DNA from: Rhodobacter sp.
GTDB lineage: Bacteria; Pseudomonadota; Alphaproteobacteria; Rhodobacterales; Rhodobacteraceae
NCBI GenBank assembly: GCA_016704435.1
Contig: JADJAB010000004.1
Coordinates: forward strand, 62,001 to 126,000
DNA length: 64,000 bases
Direction: 5' to 3'
Positions within the stretch are counted from its first letter, which is position 1, and the number at the start of each line of letters is the position of its first letter. The position numbers and the translations under genes are program-made. This document shows positions 42,136 to 51,161 of this stretch, in pieces. The notes beneath the pieces are model-generated. The model ran no database searches and was not told where the DNA came from. It was given only the letters and a program-made list of their open reading frames with translations.

Positions 42136-43032
42136 ATGACCCCCCTGTTCCGCCGTCTGATCGCCGTCCTGCCGCTTGTCGTGTTCATGCTTGCCGCGCC
42201 TGCCGCCGCCGAGTTGCGCGAGGTGCGGCTGGGCGACCGGTTCTACCTGATCGACCTGCCCCGAAGCTCCGGGGGGGCACCGATGATCCTTGCGCTGCAT
42301 GGCGGCGGCGGCGATCCGGCGCAATTCGCCGCTGCCTCGGGGCTGGGGCGGGCGGCCACGGCCAAGGGCTATGCGGTGGTCTTTCCCGCCGGCACGTCGC
42401 GGCGTGGCAAGGACCGCGGGCTTACCTGGAACGGCGGCTATTGTTGCGGCTACGCAGCGCGGTCGGGGGTGGACGATGCGGGTTTCCTGCGCGCGGTGAT
42501 CGCCGATGCCACGGCCCGTTTCGGGCTGCAAGGCGACCGTGTGTTCCTGACCGGCATGTCCAACGGCGCGATCATGGCCGAGACCTTCGCGGCGCGGAAT
42601 CCTGCGTTGGTCAGGGCGGTCGCCGGGGTCGCGGGCTCGATGGACACCGGTCGGAACCGGGTCAGGGGGCCAGTGCCCGCGCTGGTGATCCACGGCACCG
42701 CCGACACAATGGTGCCCTACGGCGGTGGCGTGGGCGAGGACAGCCTGACACGAACCGATTTCTCCTCGGTCGATGAGGTGGTGCAGGCCTTTGTGGCAGC
42801 CCAGCCCGGCAAGCTGGCCAAGACCAGCCGCAAGATCGACGCGCGCGACGATGGCACGGCGGTGCTGGTCACCGACTGGTCGGCGGGCGGCCAGTTGCGG
42901 GTCCGGCTGATGACGGTCGAGGGCGGCGCGCACCACTGGCCCGGCGGGCGCAAGGCGCGGCTCAAGACCGGCAAGACCCGCGAGATCGACGCCAATGCCG
43001 AGATCCTGCGGTTCTTCGATCCGTTCCGCTGA
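42136..43032 (+). CDS. Secreted esterase (polyhydroxybutyrate depolymerase/LpqC family)
   Basis: A 298-residue protein with signal peptide (LIAVLPLVVFMLAAPAAA, cut near residue 25), oxyanion segment ILALHGGGGDPAQF, nucleophile Ser142 in LTGMSNGAIMAE, an Asp in IHGTADTMVPYGGG and a His in GGAHHWPGG. The WNGGYCCGYAA segment (about 98-108) is typical of this family, which includes extracellular short-chain PHB depolymerases and feruloyl esterases. The true substrate is unknown. Start ATG 42136 directly precedes the signal peptide; the longer reading from 42103 is less likely. Confidence 0.87.
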   Translation: MTPLFRRLIAVLPLVVFMLAAPAAAELREVRLGDRFYLIDLPRSSGGAPMILALHGGGGDPAQFAAASGLGRAATAKGYAVVFPAGTSRRGKDRGLTWNGGYCCGYAARSGVDDAGFLRAVIADATARFGLQGDRVFLTGMSNGAIMAETFAARNPALVRAVAGVAGSMDTGRNRVRGPVPALVIHGTADTMVPYGGGVGEDSLTRTDFSSVDEVVQAFVAAQPGKLAKTSRKIDARDDGTAVLVTDWSAGGQLRVRLMTVEGGAHHWPGGRKARLKTGKTREIDANAEILRFFDPFR

Positions 43033-43083
43033 GCGCCCGATCCGGGCCCGGTCTGCGCCCGATCTGCGCCCGGTCTGTGCCAG

Positions 43084-43551
43084 TCACTCCAGCGCGGCGC
43101 CCAGCAGCGCCAGGCCATGCGCCGTCGCGGCCTTGCGCACCTTTGCCCGACCGGTGGCGCCGAACTCGACCGTTTCGGCCCAGGTCGGCGTGCCCTGCCG
43201 GGCCAGGGCAAAGCAGACCCGCCCCTCGGGCTTTCGCTCGCTGCCGCCGGGGCCCGCGATACCGGTGACCGCCACCGCCAGCCCCGCGCCCGAGGCCGCA
43301 AGCGCGCCTTCGGCCATCTCGCGCGCCACCGGTTCCGAGACCGCCCCGTGCGCGGCCAGCGTTTCGGCGCGCACGCCCAGCATCTCGATCTTGGCGGCAT
43401 TGGAATAGGTGACAAAGCCGCGGTCGAACACATCCGACGACCCCGCCACATCGGTCAGCGCCGCTGCGATCATGCCGCCGGTGCAGCTTTCCGCCGTGGC
43501 GATGGTCAGCCCCCAGAACCGGGCGCGGCGCAGGATCTCGTCGGCTTTCAT
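43084..43551 (-). CDS. CinA-family protein (nicotinamide-nucleotide amidase domain)
   Basis: A 155-residue protein equal to the C-terminal deamidase domain of CinA: TIATAESCTGGMIAAALTDV, then FVTYSNAAKIEMLGV and AVAVTGIAGPGGSERKPEGR. The domain turns nicotinamide mononucleotide into nicotinic acid mononucleotide. The competence-related N-terminal domain is absent, as usual in alphaproteobacteria. Its ATG overlaps the pgpA stop, so it is the third gene of ispDF-pgpA-cinA. A short imperfect repeat (GCGCCCGGTCTG-like) lies just downstream at 43033-43080. Confidence 0.92.
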   Translation of the reverse strand: MKADEILRRARFWGLTIATAESCTGGMIAAALTDVAGSSDVFDRGFVTYSNAAKIEMLGVRAETLAAHGAVSEPVAREMAEGALAASGAGLAVAVTGIAGPGGSERKPEGRVCFALARQGTPTWAETVEFGATGRAKVRKAATAHGLALLGAALE

Positions 43552-44039
43552 CGCATCACGACCCCATGCGCCACCGCCGCCGCGACCATCACCGCCAGCC
43601 CGGCGAAAAGCCCCGCCCAGAGGTCGTCCAGCATCACTCCGGCCGCATCATGCCGCCGGTCGGCGCGGCCGGCAAGCCAGGGCTTCCAGATATCGAACAG
43701 GCGGAAGAACAGAAAGGCCGCGATCCAGCCGGGGTAGGCCACGACGGCCCAGTCTTCCAGCCCGCGGTGCCAGAAGGCGGCGGCGGGAAACAGCAGCGCC
43801 AGCCATTGCCCCGCCACCTCGTCGATCACCACTTCGGACGGGTCGTCGCCCGGCCCGCAGACCCGCGCGCAGGCCCAGAAGCCGAGGGCCGTCACCGCGA
43901 CCGTCGCCACCACCAGCGCCGGGAAGCCGAGAAACCGGTCGATCGCCAGCCCCAGCACCACCGCCACCGCCGAGCCCCAGGTGCCCGGCGCGGGCCGCAT
44001 CAGCCCGACGCCGAAGAAGGTGGCGAGGACACGGCTCAT
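43548..44039 (-). CDS. pgpA: Phosphatidylglycerophosphatase A
   Basis: A 163-residue inner-membrane enzyme with the PgpA signatures FFGVGLMRPAPGTWGSAVAV (9-28) and VVIDEVAGQWLALLF (about 86-100), which holds the Asp/Glu metal site. It removes the phosphate from phosphatidylglycerol-phosphate during phospholipid synthesis. Overlaps of four bases at both ends (ispDF stop/pgpA start and pgpA stop/cinA start) show tight coupling. Confidence 0.92.
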   Translation of the reverse strand: MSRVLATFFGVGLMRPAPGTWGSAVAVVLGLAIDRFLGFPALVVATVAVTALGFWACARVCGPGDDPSEVVIDEVAGQWLALLFPAAAFWHRGLEDWAVVAYPGWIAAFLFFRLFDIWKPWLAGRADRRHDAAGVMLDDLWAGLFAGLAVMVAAAVAHGVVMR

Positions 44040-45160
44040 GCCTTCACCAGTGCGCAGGTCGCCAGGGCCGCGATGCCCTCTTCGCGGCCGGTAAAGCCAA
44101 GGCGTTCCGAGGTGGTTGCCTTGACCGAAACGCGATCCGCGTCAACGCCCAGGATACTCGCCAATACATTGGCCATTTCAATGGCATGCGGGCCGATCTT
44201 CGGGCGCTCGCAAACCAGCGTCACGTCGCAATTCGCCAGCTTGTAGCCGCGCTCTCGCGCCAGACCCGCGGCATGGGCCAGAAAGACATGGCTGGCAGCA
44301 CCCTTCCATTGCGGGTCCGAGGGCGGGAAGTGCCGCCCGATATCGCCCGCCGCCAGCGCGCCATAGATCGCATCGGTCAGCGCATGCATGCCCACATCGG
44401 CATCCGAATGGCCCAGAAGACCGCGCGGATGGGCCAGCCTGACCCCGCAAAGCCAGACATGGTCGCCCTCGCAAAAGGCATGCACGTCAAAGCCGTTGCC
44501 GATGCGGATATCCATCGCACGCGCCCTCAGGATCGCCTCGGCCCGGTCGAAATCGCCGGCAAAGGTCAGTTTCCGATTGTCTTCGTCGCCCTCGACGATG
44601 GCGACGTCAAGGCCGGCAGCCCGCGCCACCTCCACATCGTCCAGCGCGGCGCCGGGATGGGCGCGATGCGCGGCCAGGATGGCATCGAAGCGAAAGGCCT
44701 GCGGGGTCTGCGCGCGGTAAAGCCCGGCCCGGTCCCGGGTGCCCGCGACCAGCCCCGCCTCGCCAAGCCACAGCGCATCCGACACCGCCAGCGCCGGGGC
44801 GGCGGCGGCGTGATCGCCCAGCGCCGCCAGCATCCGCGCGATCAGCGCGCCCGAGACCAGCGGCCGCGCGCCGTCATGGATCAGCACCCGCGTCACCCCG
44901 CTGCCCTCCAGCGCCTCCAGCGCATTGCGCACGCTTTGAGCCCGCGTCGCGCCCCCCATCACCAGCCGCGCCTTTGGGGCCATCGCCTCGGCCCGGTCGC
45001 GGTCGTCGGGGTGGATCACCAGGACCACCGCCATGCCGGCAAAGGCCGCCAGCGTATGGGCCAGCACAGGACGCCCGGCAAGGCTTTGCCATTGCTTGGG
45101 AATGAGCCCGCCCGCGCGGCTGCCGCGGCCTGCAGCAACAATGATGGCAACGGTGGACAA
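44036..45160 (-). CDS. ispDF: Bifunctional IspDF of the MEP isoprenoid pathway
   Basis: A 374-residue fusion. IspD domain (1-about 215): VAIIVAAGRGSRAGGLIPKQ nucleotide-binding loop and VLIHDGARPLVS. IspF domain (about 217-374) begins MDIRIGNGFDVHAF with metal ligands Asp-His, GHSDADVGMHALTDAIYGAL and SVKATTSERLGFTGREEGIA. It carries out the cytidylyl transfer to methylerythritol phosphate and the cyclisation to the cyclodiphosphate. Fusion is typical of alphaproteobacteria. It is divergent from dusB; the 200-base gap contains both promoters. Confidence 0.96.
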   Translation of the reverse strand: MSTVAIIVAAGRGSRAGGLIPKQWQSLAGRPVLAHTLAAFAGMAVVLVIHPDDRDRAEAMAPKARLVMGGATRAQSVRNALEALEGSGVTRVLIHDGARPLVSGALIARMLAALGDHAAAAPALAVSDALWLGEAGLVAGTRDRAGLYRAQTPQAFRFDAILAAHRAHPGAALDDVEVARAAGLDVAIVEGDEDNRKLTFAGDFDRAEAILRARAMDIRIGNGFDVHAFCEGDHVWLCGVRLAHPRGLLGHSDADVGMHALTDAIYGALAAGDIGRHFPPSDPQWKGAASHVFLAHAAGLARERGYKLANCDVTLVCERPKIGPHAIEMANVLASILGVDADRVSVKATTSERLGFTGREEGIAALATCALVKA

Positions 45161-45359
45161 GGGGCGTTCTCCGGCTTGGCGTGGTTCTGTCTAGGCCAAG
45201 CCGCCGAGCCTGACAATCTGGCGCGAAAAGCGGCGCATCTGCCTAATTATTGTGCATTGCCCGGTTTTCAGCCATAAAGCCGCGTCCCGCACCTCTGGTG
45301 GCCTTCCCAAGGCTTCCTGCTGCGGCTTGGCTTGCTGCGACGCGAAAAGGAACCGGCCT

Positions 45360-46349
45360 TTGCCCCCGCCCTCAGGACTCCTCGCCCTCGGCCCCGTGCC
45401 TGTCGACCCGCCCGTGCTGCTGGCTCCGCTGGCCGGGATCACCGACCTGCCGTTCCGCCGCCTCGTCGGGCGGTTCGGTGCGGGGCTCGTGGTCTCGGAG
45501 ATGGTGGCGAGCGACGAGGTGCTGCGTGCGCGGCCCGAGGCGCGGGCGCGGGCAGAACTGGGGTTTGGCGAGGTGGCGACCTCGGTCCAGCTGGCGGGGC
45601 GCGAGCCGGCGCTGATGGCCGAGGCGGCGAAATGGTGCGAAGGACAGGGCGCGCGCGTCATCGACATCAACATGGGCTGCCCGTCGAAACGGGTGACCAC
45701 GGGGCTGTGCGGATCGGCGCTGCTGCGCGACCCGGACCTGGCGCTGAAGCTGATCGAGGCGGTGGTGGGCGCGGTGACAGTGCCGGTCACGCTGAAAACC
45801 CGGCTGGGGTGGGACGACAGCAGCCTGAACGCCCCCGATCTGGCAAGACGGGCCGAGGGCGCGGGCATCCGCATGGTGGTGATCCATGGCCGCACCCGCT
45901 GCCAGTTCTACAAGGGCCGCGCCGACTGGCGGGCGATCCGGGCGGTGAAGGAGGCGGTCTCGATTCCGGTCATCGCCAATGGCGATATCGTCGATGCCGC
46001 AACGGCCCGGGAGGCGCTGGACCATTCGGGGGCGGATGGCGTGATGGTGGGGCGCGGGGCGCAGGGCGCGCCCTGGCGGCTGGCCGAGATCGCGCATGTG
46101 CTGCACGGGTCCACGGCGCCGGCCATACCGGAGGGTATGGCGCGCGCCGAGATGATTGCCGCCCATTACGACGACATGCTGTCCTTCTACGGCACGGAAC
46201 TGGGCCTGCGCTGCGCGCGCAAGCATCTGGGCTGGTATCTGGAAGAGGCGGGTCTGCCGCAGGCGCGCGAGGCGATCCTGACCTCGACCGATCCGGCCGA
46301 GGTGCTTTGCCTGCTTGGCCGGGCCTTCGCCGAGATGGAGGCCGCATGA
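45360..46349 (+). CDS. dusB: tRNA-dihydrouridine synthase (DusB/NifR3)
   Basis: A protein of about 329 residues with LLAPLAGITDLPFR (FMN site), INMGCPSKRVTTGLCGSALL with catalytic Cys, VTLKTRLGWD, VVIHGRTRCQFYKGRADWRA and GVMVGRGAQGAPW. It reduces uridine in tRNA using FMN and NADPH. First gene of the classic nifR3-ntrB-ntrC operon. I propose the TTG at 45360, preceded by AAAAGGA eight bases upstream; an ATG at 45252 would add 36 Cys-rich residues without family resemblance. Its TGA overlaps the ntrB ATG. Confidence 0.93.
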   Translation: MPPPSGLLALGPVPVDPPVLLAPLAGITDLPFRRLVGRFGAGLVVSEMVASDEVLRARPEARARAELGFGEVATSVQLAGREPALMAEAAKWCEGQGARVIDINMGCPSKRVTTGLCGSALLRDPDLALKLIEAVVGAVTVPVTLKTRLGWDDSSLNAPDLARRAEGAGIRMVVIHGRTRCQFYKGRADWRAIRAVKEAVSIPVIANGDIVDAATAREALDHSGADGVMVGRGAQGAPWRLAEIAHVLHGSTAPAIPEGMARAEMIAAHYDDMLSFYGTELGLRCARKHLGWYLEEAGLPQAREAILTSTDPAEVLCLLGRAFAEMEAA

Positions 46350-47455
46350 CAGCGCCCCCGCCACCCACCCCGTCACCCGGCGTGATCTGGGCCGCGCTGC
46401 CGCTGCCCGCGCTGTTGATCGACGCAGGCAACCGGATCGGCGCTGCCAATCCGGCGGCCGAGACCTTTCTCAACGCCTCCAGCCGCAGCTTGCAGGGCCA
46501 GCCCGCATTCGGCCGGCTGGCCATCGACGCGGCCATGGACGCAGCACTGGCCCGGGTTCGCGCAAGCCAGTCCGCCTTGAACATCAACGACGTGGAGGTG
46601 ACCACCGGCGACCGTGCGCCGGTGCAGTGCACCATCCATGTTGCGCCCTTGCCGGACGACCCCGACAGCATCCTGCTGATCCTGTCGCCGCGCGAGATCG
46701 CCGACAGGATGGGACGGTCGATGGGGGCGAAATCGGCGGCGAAATCGGCGATCGGAATGGCCGAGATGCTGGCGCATGAGATCAAGAACCCGCTCGCCGG
46801 CATCTCGGGGGCGGCGCAGCTGCTGTCGATGTCGCTGTCGCCCGAGGATCGCGAGTTGACCGATCTGATCGTCGAGGAAACCCGCCGCATCGTGAAGTTG
46901 CTGGAACAGGTCGAGCAATTCGGCAACCTGCGCCCGCCCGACCGCCGCGCGGTGAACATCCATGATGCGCTGGACCGCGCCCGCAGATCCGCCCTGATGG
47001 GCTTTGCGGCGCGGATGGCGATCGTGGAGGATTACGACCCCTCGCTGCCCTCGACCTGGGCCGACCCGGACCAGCTGACGCAGGTCTTCCTGAACCTGAT
47101 CCGCAACGCGGCCGAAGCAGCGACGGGGGCGGCGGGCCGGCAAGGCGGCACCATCCGCCTGCGCACGTTCTACGATCTGTCGTTGCGGGTCCGCCGGCGC
47201 GACGGCACCTCGGCCGCGCTGCCGCTGAACGTCGAGATCATCGACGACGGCCCCGGCATCCGGCCCGATATCGCGGCGGAGATCTTCGAGCCCTTCGTCT
47301 CGGGCCGCGACAATGGCACGGGGCTGGGCCTCGCGCTGGTGTCGAAGATCGTCTCCGACCATGACGGCTGGATCAGCGTCGAGTCGGTGCCCGGTCGCAC
47401 CGTCTTTCGCCTGTCGCTGCCGATGGCCCCCAAGGATCAAGGCAAGGAGCCCTGA
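46346..47455 (+). CDS. ntrB: Nitrogen regulation sensor kinase NtrB
   Basis: A 369-residue soluble histidine kinase: PAS-like domain (15-115), H-box AEMLAHEIKNPLAGISG with His144, N-box QVFLNLIRNAAEAA, G1 IIDDGPGIRPD and G2 GTGLGLALVSKI. There are no membrane helices. It phosphorylates NtrC under low nitrogen and is held in check by PII. ATGA overlap with dusB and direct abutment with ntrC show one operon. Confidence 0.96.
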   Translation: MTAPPPPTPSPGVIWAALPLPALLIDAGNRIGAANPAAETFLNASSRSLQGQPAFGRLAIDAAMDAALARVRASQSALNINDVEVTTGDRAPVQCTIHVAPLPDDPDSILLILSPREIADRMGRSMGAKSAAKSAIGMAEMLAHEIKNPLAGISGAAQLLSMSLSPEDRELTDLIVEETRRIVKLLEQVEQFGNLRPPDRRAVNIHDALDRARRSALMGFAARMAIVEDYDPSLPSTWADPDQLTQVFLNLIRNAAEAATGAAGRQGGTIRLRTFYDLSLRVRRRDGTSAALPLNVEIIDDGPGIRPDIAAEIFEPFVSGRDNGTGLGLALVSKIVSDHDGWISVESVPGRTVFRLSLPMAPKDQGKEP

Positions 47456-48820
47456 ATGGACGGAACCGTTCTTGTCGCCGATGACGACCGCACCATCCGC
47501 ACCGTGCTGACCCAGGCCCTGACGCGGGCGGGCTGCAAGGTCCATGCCACCTCATCCCTGATGACGCTGATGCGCTGGGTCGAAGAGGGCAAGGGCGATC
47601 TGGTGATTTCTGATGTCATCATGCCCGACGGCAACGGCCTGCAGGCGCTGCCGCAGATCGCGCGGTTGCGTCCGGGCCTGCCGGTGATCGTGATTTCGGC
47701 GCAGAATACCATCATGACCGCCATCCAGGCCGCCGAGGCCGAAGCCTTCGACTATCTGCCGAAGCCCTTCGACCTGCCGGACCTGATGAAGCGGTCGGCC
47801 CGTGCGCTGGAGCAAAAGCGCCGGGCGTCGCAGGTGGCGGCCCCGCTGCGCGAGCCGGGCGACGAGCTGCCGCTGGTCGGCCGCACGCCGGCGATGCAGA
47901 CGCTGTATCGGCTGGTCGCGCGGGTGCTGAATGCCGATCTTGCGGTGCTGATCACCGGCGAAAACGGTACCGGCAAAAGCCTGATCGCGCGCGTTCTTCA
48001 CGATTTCTCGGACCGCCGGACGGCGCCCTTCGTGGTCGCGCAAGCCTCGGACCTGGCCGGGATCGACGGCCCGGCGAGACTGCTGGCGCGTGCGCGCGGC
48101 GGTGCGATCCTTTTTGACGAGGTGGCGGATTACGACGACGACACCCAGGCCCGCGCCGTGCGGATGCTGGACATGGCCGGCAACGAGGCCCCGCGCGTGA
48201 TGGCCACCAGCCAGGCCGATCTGGCCGTGCGGATGGCGGCGGGCAGCTTCCGCCAGGATCTGTTCTACCGCCTGGGCGGCATCGCGCTGCAGGTGCCGTC
48301 CTTGCGCGACCGGGTCGATGACATCCCCCTTCTGGCCGAGCATTTCCTGACCCGCGGCGCGCGCGAGACCGGCACGCTGCGCCGCCTGTCGGCCGAGGCG
48401 GGCGAGATGCTGCGCGCCTATGGCTGGCCCGGCAACGTGCGCCAGCTTGAAAACGCGATTCGCCGCTTGCTGGTGACCGCGCCCGAAGCCGAGATCACCC
48501 GCGCCGAAGTCGCCCAGGTGCTGGGCGCCCAGCCGGTGCCCGAGGCCCTGAAGGGTGGTGTCGAGGGCGAAAAACTGTCGGCCAGCGTGGCGCGCCACCT
48601 GCGGCGCTACTTCGACCTGCACGGCGGGCAATTGCCGCCAGCCGGCGTTTATCAGCGCATTCTGAAGGAAGTGGAGACGCCGCTGATCGAGATCGCGCTG
48701 GATGCCACGGGCGGAAATCAGGCGAAATGCGCCGATCTGCTGGGGATCAACCGCAATACGCTGCGCAAGAAGATCACCGATCTCGATATCCGCGTGACAC
48801 GCCGCCGCAAACTGATGTAA
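47456..48820 (+). CDS. ntrC: Nitrogen regulation response regulator NtrC, GAFTGA-less
   Basis: A 454-residue regulator. Receiver domain with Asp53 in VISDVIMPDGNG and Lys103 in LPKPF; AAA+ domain with Walker A GENGTGKS (168-175) and Walker B ILFDEV (218-223); Fis-type HTH at the end (GGNQAKCADLLGINRNTLRK). Between residues 196 and 217 the loop that normally has GAFTGA is missing; the sequence goes from ASDLAGIDGPARL straight to ARARGGAILFDEV. GAFTGA contacts sigma-54, and R. capsulatus NtrC, which also lacks it, works with the housekeeping sigma factor. The same should hold here. ATG follows the ntrB stop with no gap. Confidence 0.95.
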   Translation: MDGTVLVADDDRTIRTVLTQALTRAGCKVHATSSLMTLMRWVEEGKGDLVISDVIMPDGNGLQALPQIARLRPGLPVIVISAQNTIMTAIQAAEAEAFDYLPKPFDLPDLMKRSARALEQKRRASQVAAPLREPGDELPLVGRTPAMQTLYRLVARVLNADLAVLITGENGTGKSLIARVLHDFSDRRTAPFVVAQASDLAGIDGPARLLARARGGAILFDEVADYDDDTQARAVRMLDMAGNEAPRVMATSQADLAVRMAAGSFRQDLFYRLGGIALQVPSLRDRVDDIPLLAEHFLTRGARETGTLRRLSAEAGEMLRAYGWPGNVRQLENAIRRLLVTAPEAEITRAEVAQVLGAQPVPEALKGGVEGEKLSASVARHLRRYFDLHGGQLPPAGVYQRILKEVETPLIEIALDATGGNQAKCADLLGINRNTLRKKITDLDIRVTRRRKLM

Positions 48821-48884
48821 AACCGCAACATCCAGCGTGTCGTCGGGGTTTCACCCCCGCCACGCCACCAGATGTAGCGAGACC

Positions 48885-51157
48885 ATGACCAGCCTCGATC
48901 GCGCCCTGCGCCGGGACCTGTGGATCAGACTGTCACGCCTGCGCCGGTTGCGCCGGGTGCAGACCGCAATGACGCTGGGTCTGGTGTTCCTGGGCCCGGT
49001 GCTGGTGGTGGCGACCTTTCTGGCGCTGGGGCCGCTGAACCAGGGCGCGCAATCGCCCTCGCTGCGGCTGATCCTGCTGGCCGACCTGATCTATGTGCTG
49101 GTGGTGGCCACACTGGTCCTGTCGAGGGTGGCGCGGATGGTGGCCGACCGCCGCAGCCGCAGCGCCGGCTCGCGGCTGCATCTGCGGCTGACCGGGGTGT
49201 TTCCGGCATGGCGCTGGTGCCCACGGTGCTGGTGGCGGTTTTTGCCGTATTGTCGGTCAACCTGGGGCTTGAGGGCTGGTTTTCCGACCGCGTCCGCTCG
49301 GTCGTCGGCTCTTCACTGGCCGCGGCGCAAGCCTATGAGGGCGAGCAGCGCGCCGATCTGACCGAGGATGCCACGGCGCTGGCCGCCTATCTGAACCTCA
49401 CCAAGCAGAAGACCTTCTTTCTGCGCGACGACCAGTTGCGCCCGTTGCTGAGTCAGGGCCAGGAACAGATCCAGCGCGGGCTGAAGGAGGCCTATCTGAT
49501 TGATGGCACCGGCGCCCTGCGCACCCGCGGCGACCGGTCCTATCTGTTCGGCTACGAGCCGGTGACCGAAGACGACCTGCAGCGCGCGCGCACCGAAGGC
49601 CCGCAGCTTATCGAGGATTGGGCCAACAACGAATTTCGCGCTCTGGTGTATCTGGAGGCCTTTGCCGACCGCTATCTCTACGTCAGCCGCGATGTCGACG
49701 GCTCGATCTTGTCCCTGCTGGATGAAACGCAAGAGACGGTGCAGCTCTACAACCAGCTGGAAAGCGAACGCGGCCGGCTCTTGCTGAACTTCGGCCTTAT
49801 TTACCTGGGGTTCGCCATCATCCTGATCCTGGCTGCGGTCTGGCTGGGCCTGTGGTTCGCCGAACGGCTGGCGCGGCCGGTCGGGCGGTTGGCGGGGGCG
49901 GCGCAACGGGTGGGCGGCGGCGATCTGGACGTGCATGTCGCCGAGGAAGAGGGCGATGACGAAATCGCCATGCTGGGCCGGCTTTTCAACCAGATGACCC
50001 GCCAGCTCAAGGGCCAGCGCGAGGCGCTGATGGACAGCCACCGCCATACCGAACGGCGGCGGCGGCTGTTCGATTCGGTGCTGTCGAATGTCACCGCCGG
50101 GGTGATCGGCCTGGATGCCGAGGGCCGGATCGACTTCATCAACCGCGCGGCCGAGCGGCTTCTCGACATTCCCGACGACCAGCATGAGGCCGGGATCGGC
50201 CAGGCCGTGCCCGAATTCGAAGCCCTGTTCGCGCGACTGCGCGAAGACGGCGATACCGCGATGCAGGAAGAAATCCGCCTGACCCGGCGCGGCAAGCTGG
50301 AAAGCCTGCTGGTGCGGATGAGCGTGCGGCGCACCGAAGGCGGGCGGCTGGAAGGCTTTGTCGTCGCCTTCGACGACGTGACCGACCTGGTCTCGGCGCA
50401 GCGCATGGCGGCCTGGGGCGACGTGGCGCGGCGGATCGCGCATGAGATCAAGAACCCGCTGACGCCGATCGCGCTGTCGGCCGAACGGATCAAGCGCAAG
50501 TTCCGCACCCAGGTGGCGGAGGCCGACGATCTGGAGCAGCTTACCGATGTGATCGTGCGCCAGACCAACGACCTGCGGCGGATCGTCGACGAATTCTCCA
50601 AATTCGCCCGGATGCCGGAGCCGGACCGCAAGGAGACCGACCTGGTGCAGGTGCTGCGCGACGCCGTCACCCTGCAGGAAAGCGGCCAGCCCGGCGTGCG
50701 CTTTCGCAGCGTGCTTCCCGAACGCCCGGTGGTGATGGATCTGGACGCGGGGATGATCTCGCAGGCCCTGACAAACCTTATCAAGAATGCCGGAGAAGCC
50801 ATTGAAAGCTTGCAGGAAAAGGGCGCACCCACAGGTCACGTCCCGGAAATCAGGGTCGAGATGGAGGAAGGCGACGGCGAAAGCCTGATCCGCATCATGG
50901 ACAATGGCATCGGCTTGCCGGTCGACCGCACCCGGCTGTTCGAACCCTATGTGACCACCCGCGCAAAGGGCACTGGCCTGGGCCTGCCCATCGTCAAGAA
51001 GATCATCGAGGAACACGGCGGCCAGCTTGCCTTGCTGGATGCCCCCGTCTTTGAAGGCAACGCCCATGCCGGCGCCATGGCCGAGATCCGCCTGCCGCGG
51101 CTCGCCAAGCGCCGGATGGGCCGGAACATCGGGCCGCAGGACGGCCAGGAGGGTTGA
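48885..51157 (+). CDS. ntrY: Nitrogen regulation sensor kinase NtrY, frameshifted
   Basis: A membrane histidine kinase of about 757 residues after repair. Helices near the N-terminus (TLGLVFLGPVLVVATFLALG, LILLADLIYVLVVATLVLSR) precede the break at 49199-49202, where one T is missing from a run; the sequence then continues GMALVPTVLVAVFAVLSVNL, a large periplasmic part, a helix FGLIYLGFAIILILAAVWLG, HAMP, PAS, H-box ARRIAHEIKNPLTPIALSAE and an ATPase domain with GTGLGLPIVKKIIEEHGG. NtrY with NtrX controls nitrogen, redox and envelope genes. Start ATG 48885 (MTSLDRALRR). Everything but the one base is well conserved. Confidence 0.93.
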
Positions 51158-51161
51158 GGAC

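Noticed and set aside
45252..45359. N-terminal extension of DusB from the ATG at 45252
   Set aside because: The 36 extra residues are Cys- and Ser-rich with no resemblance to DusB, and a TTG with a good ribosome-binding site lies at the expected start.
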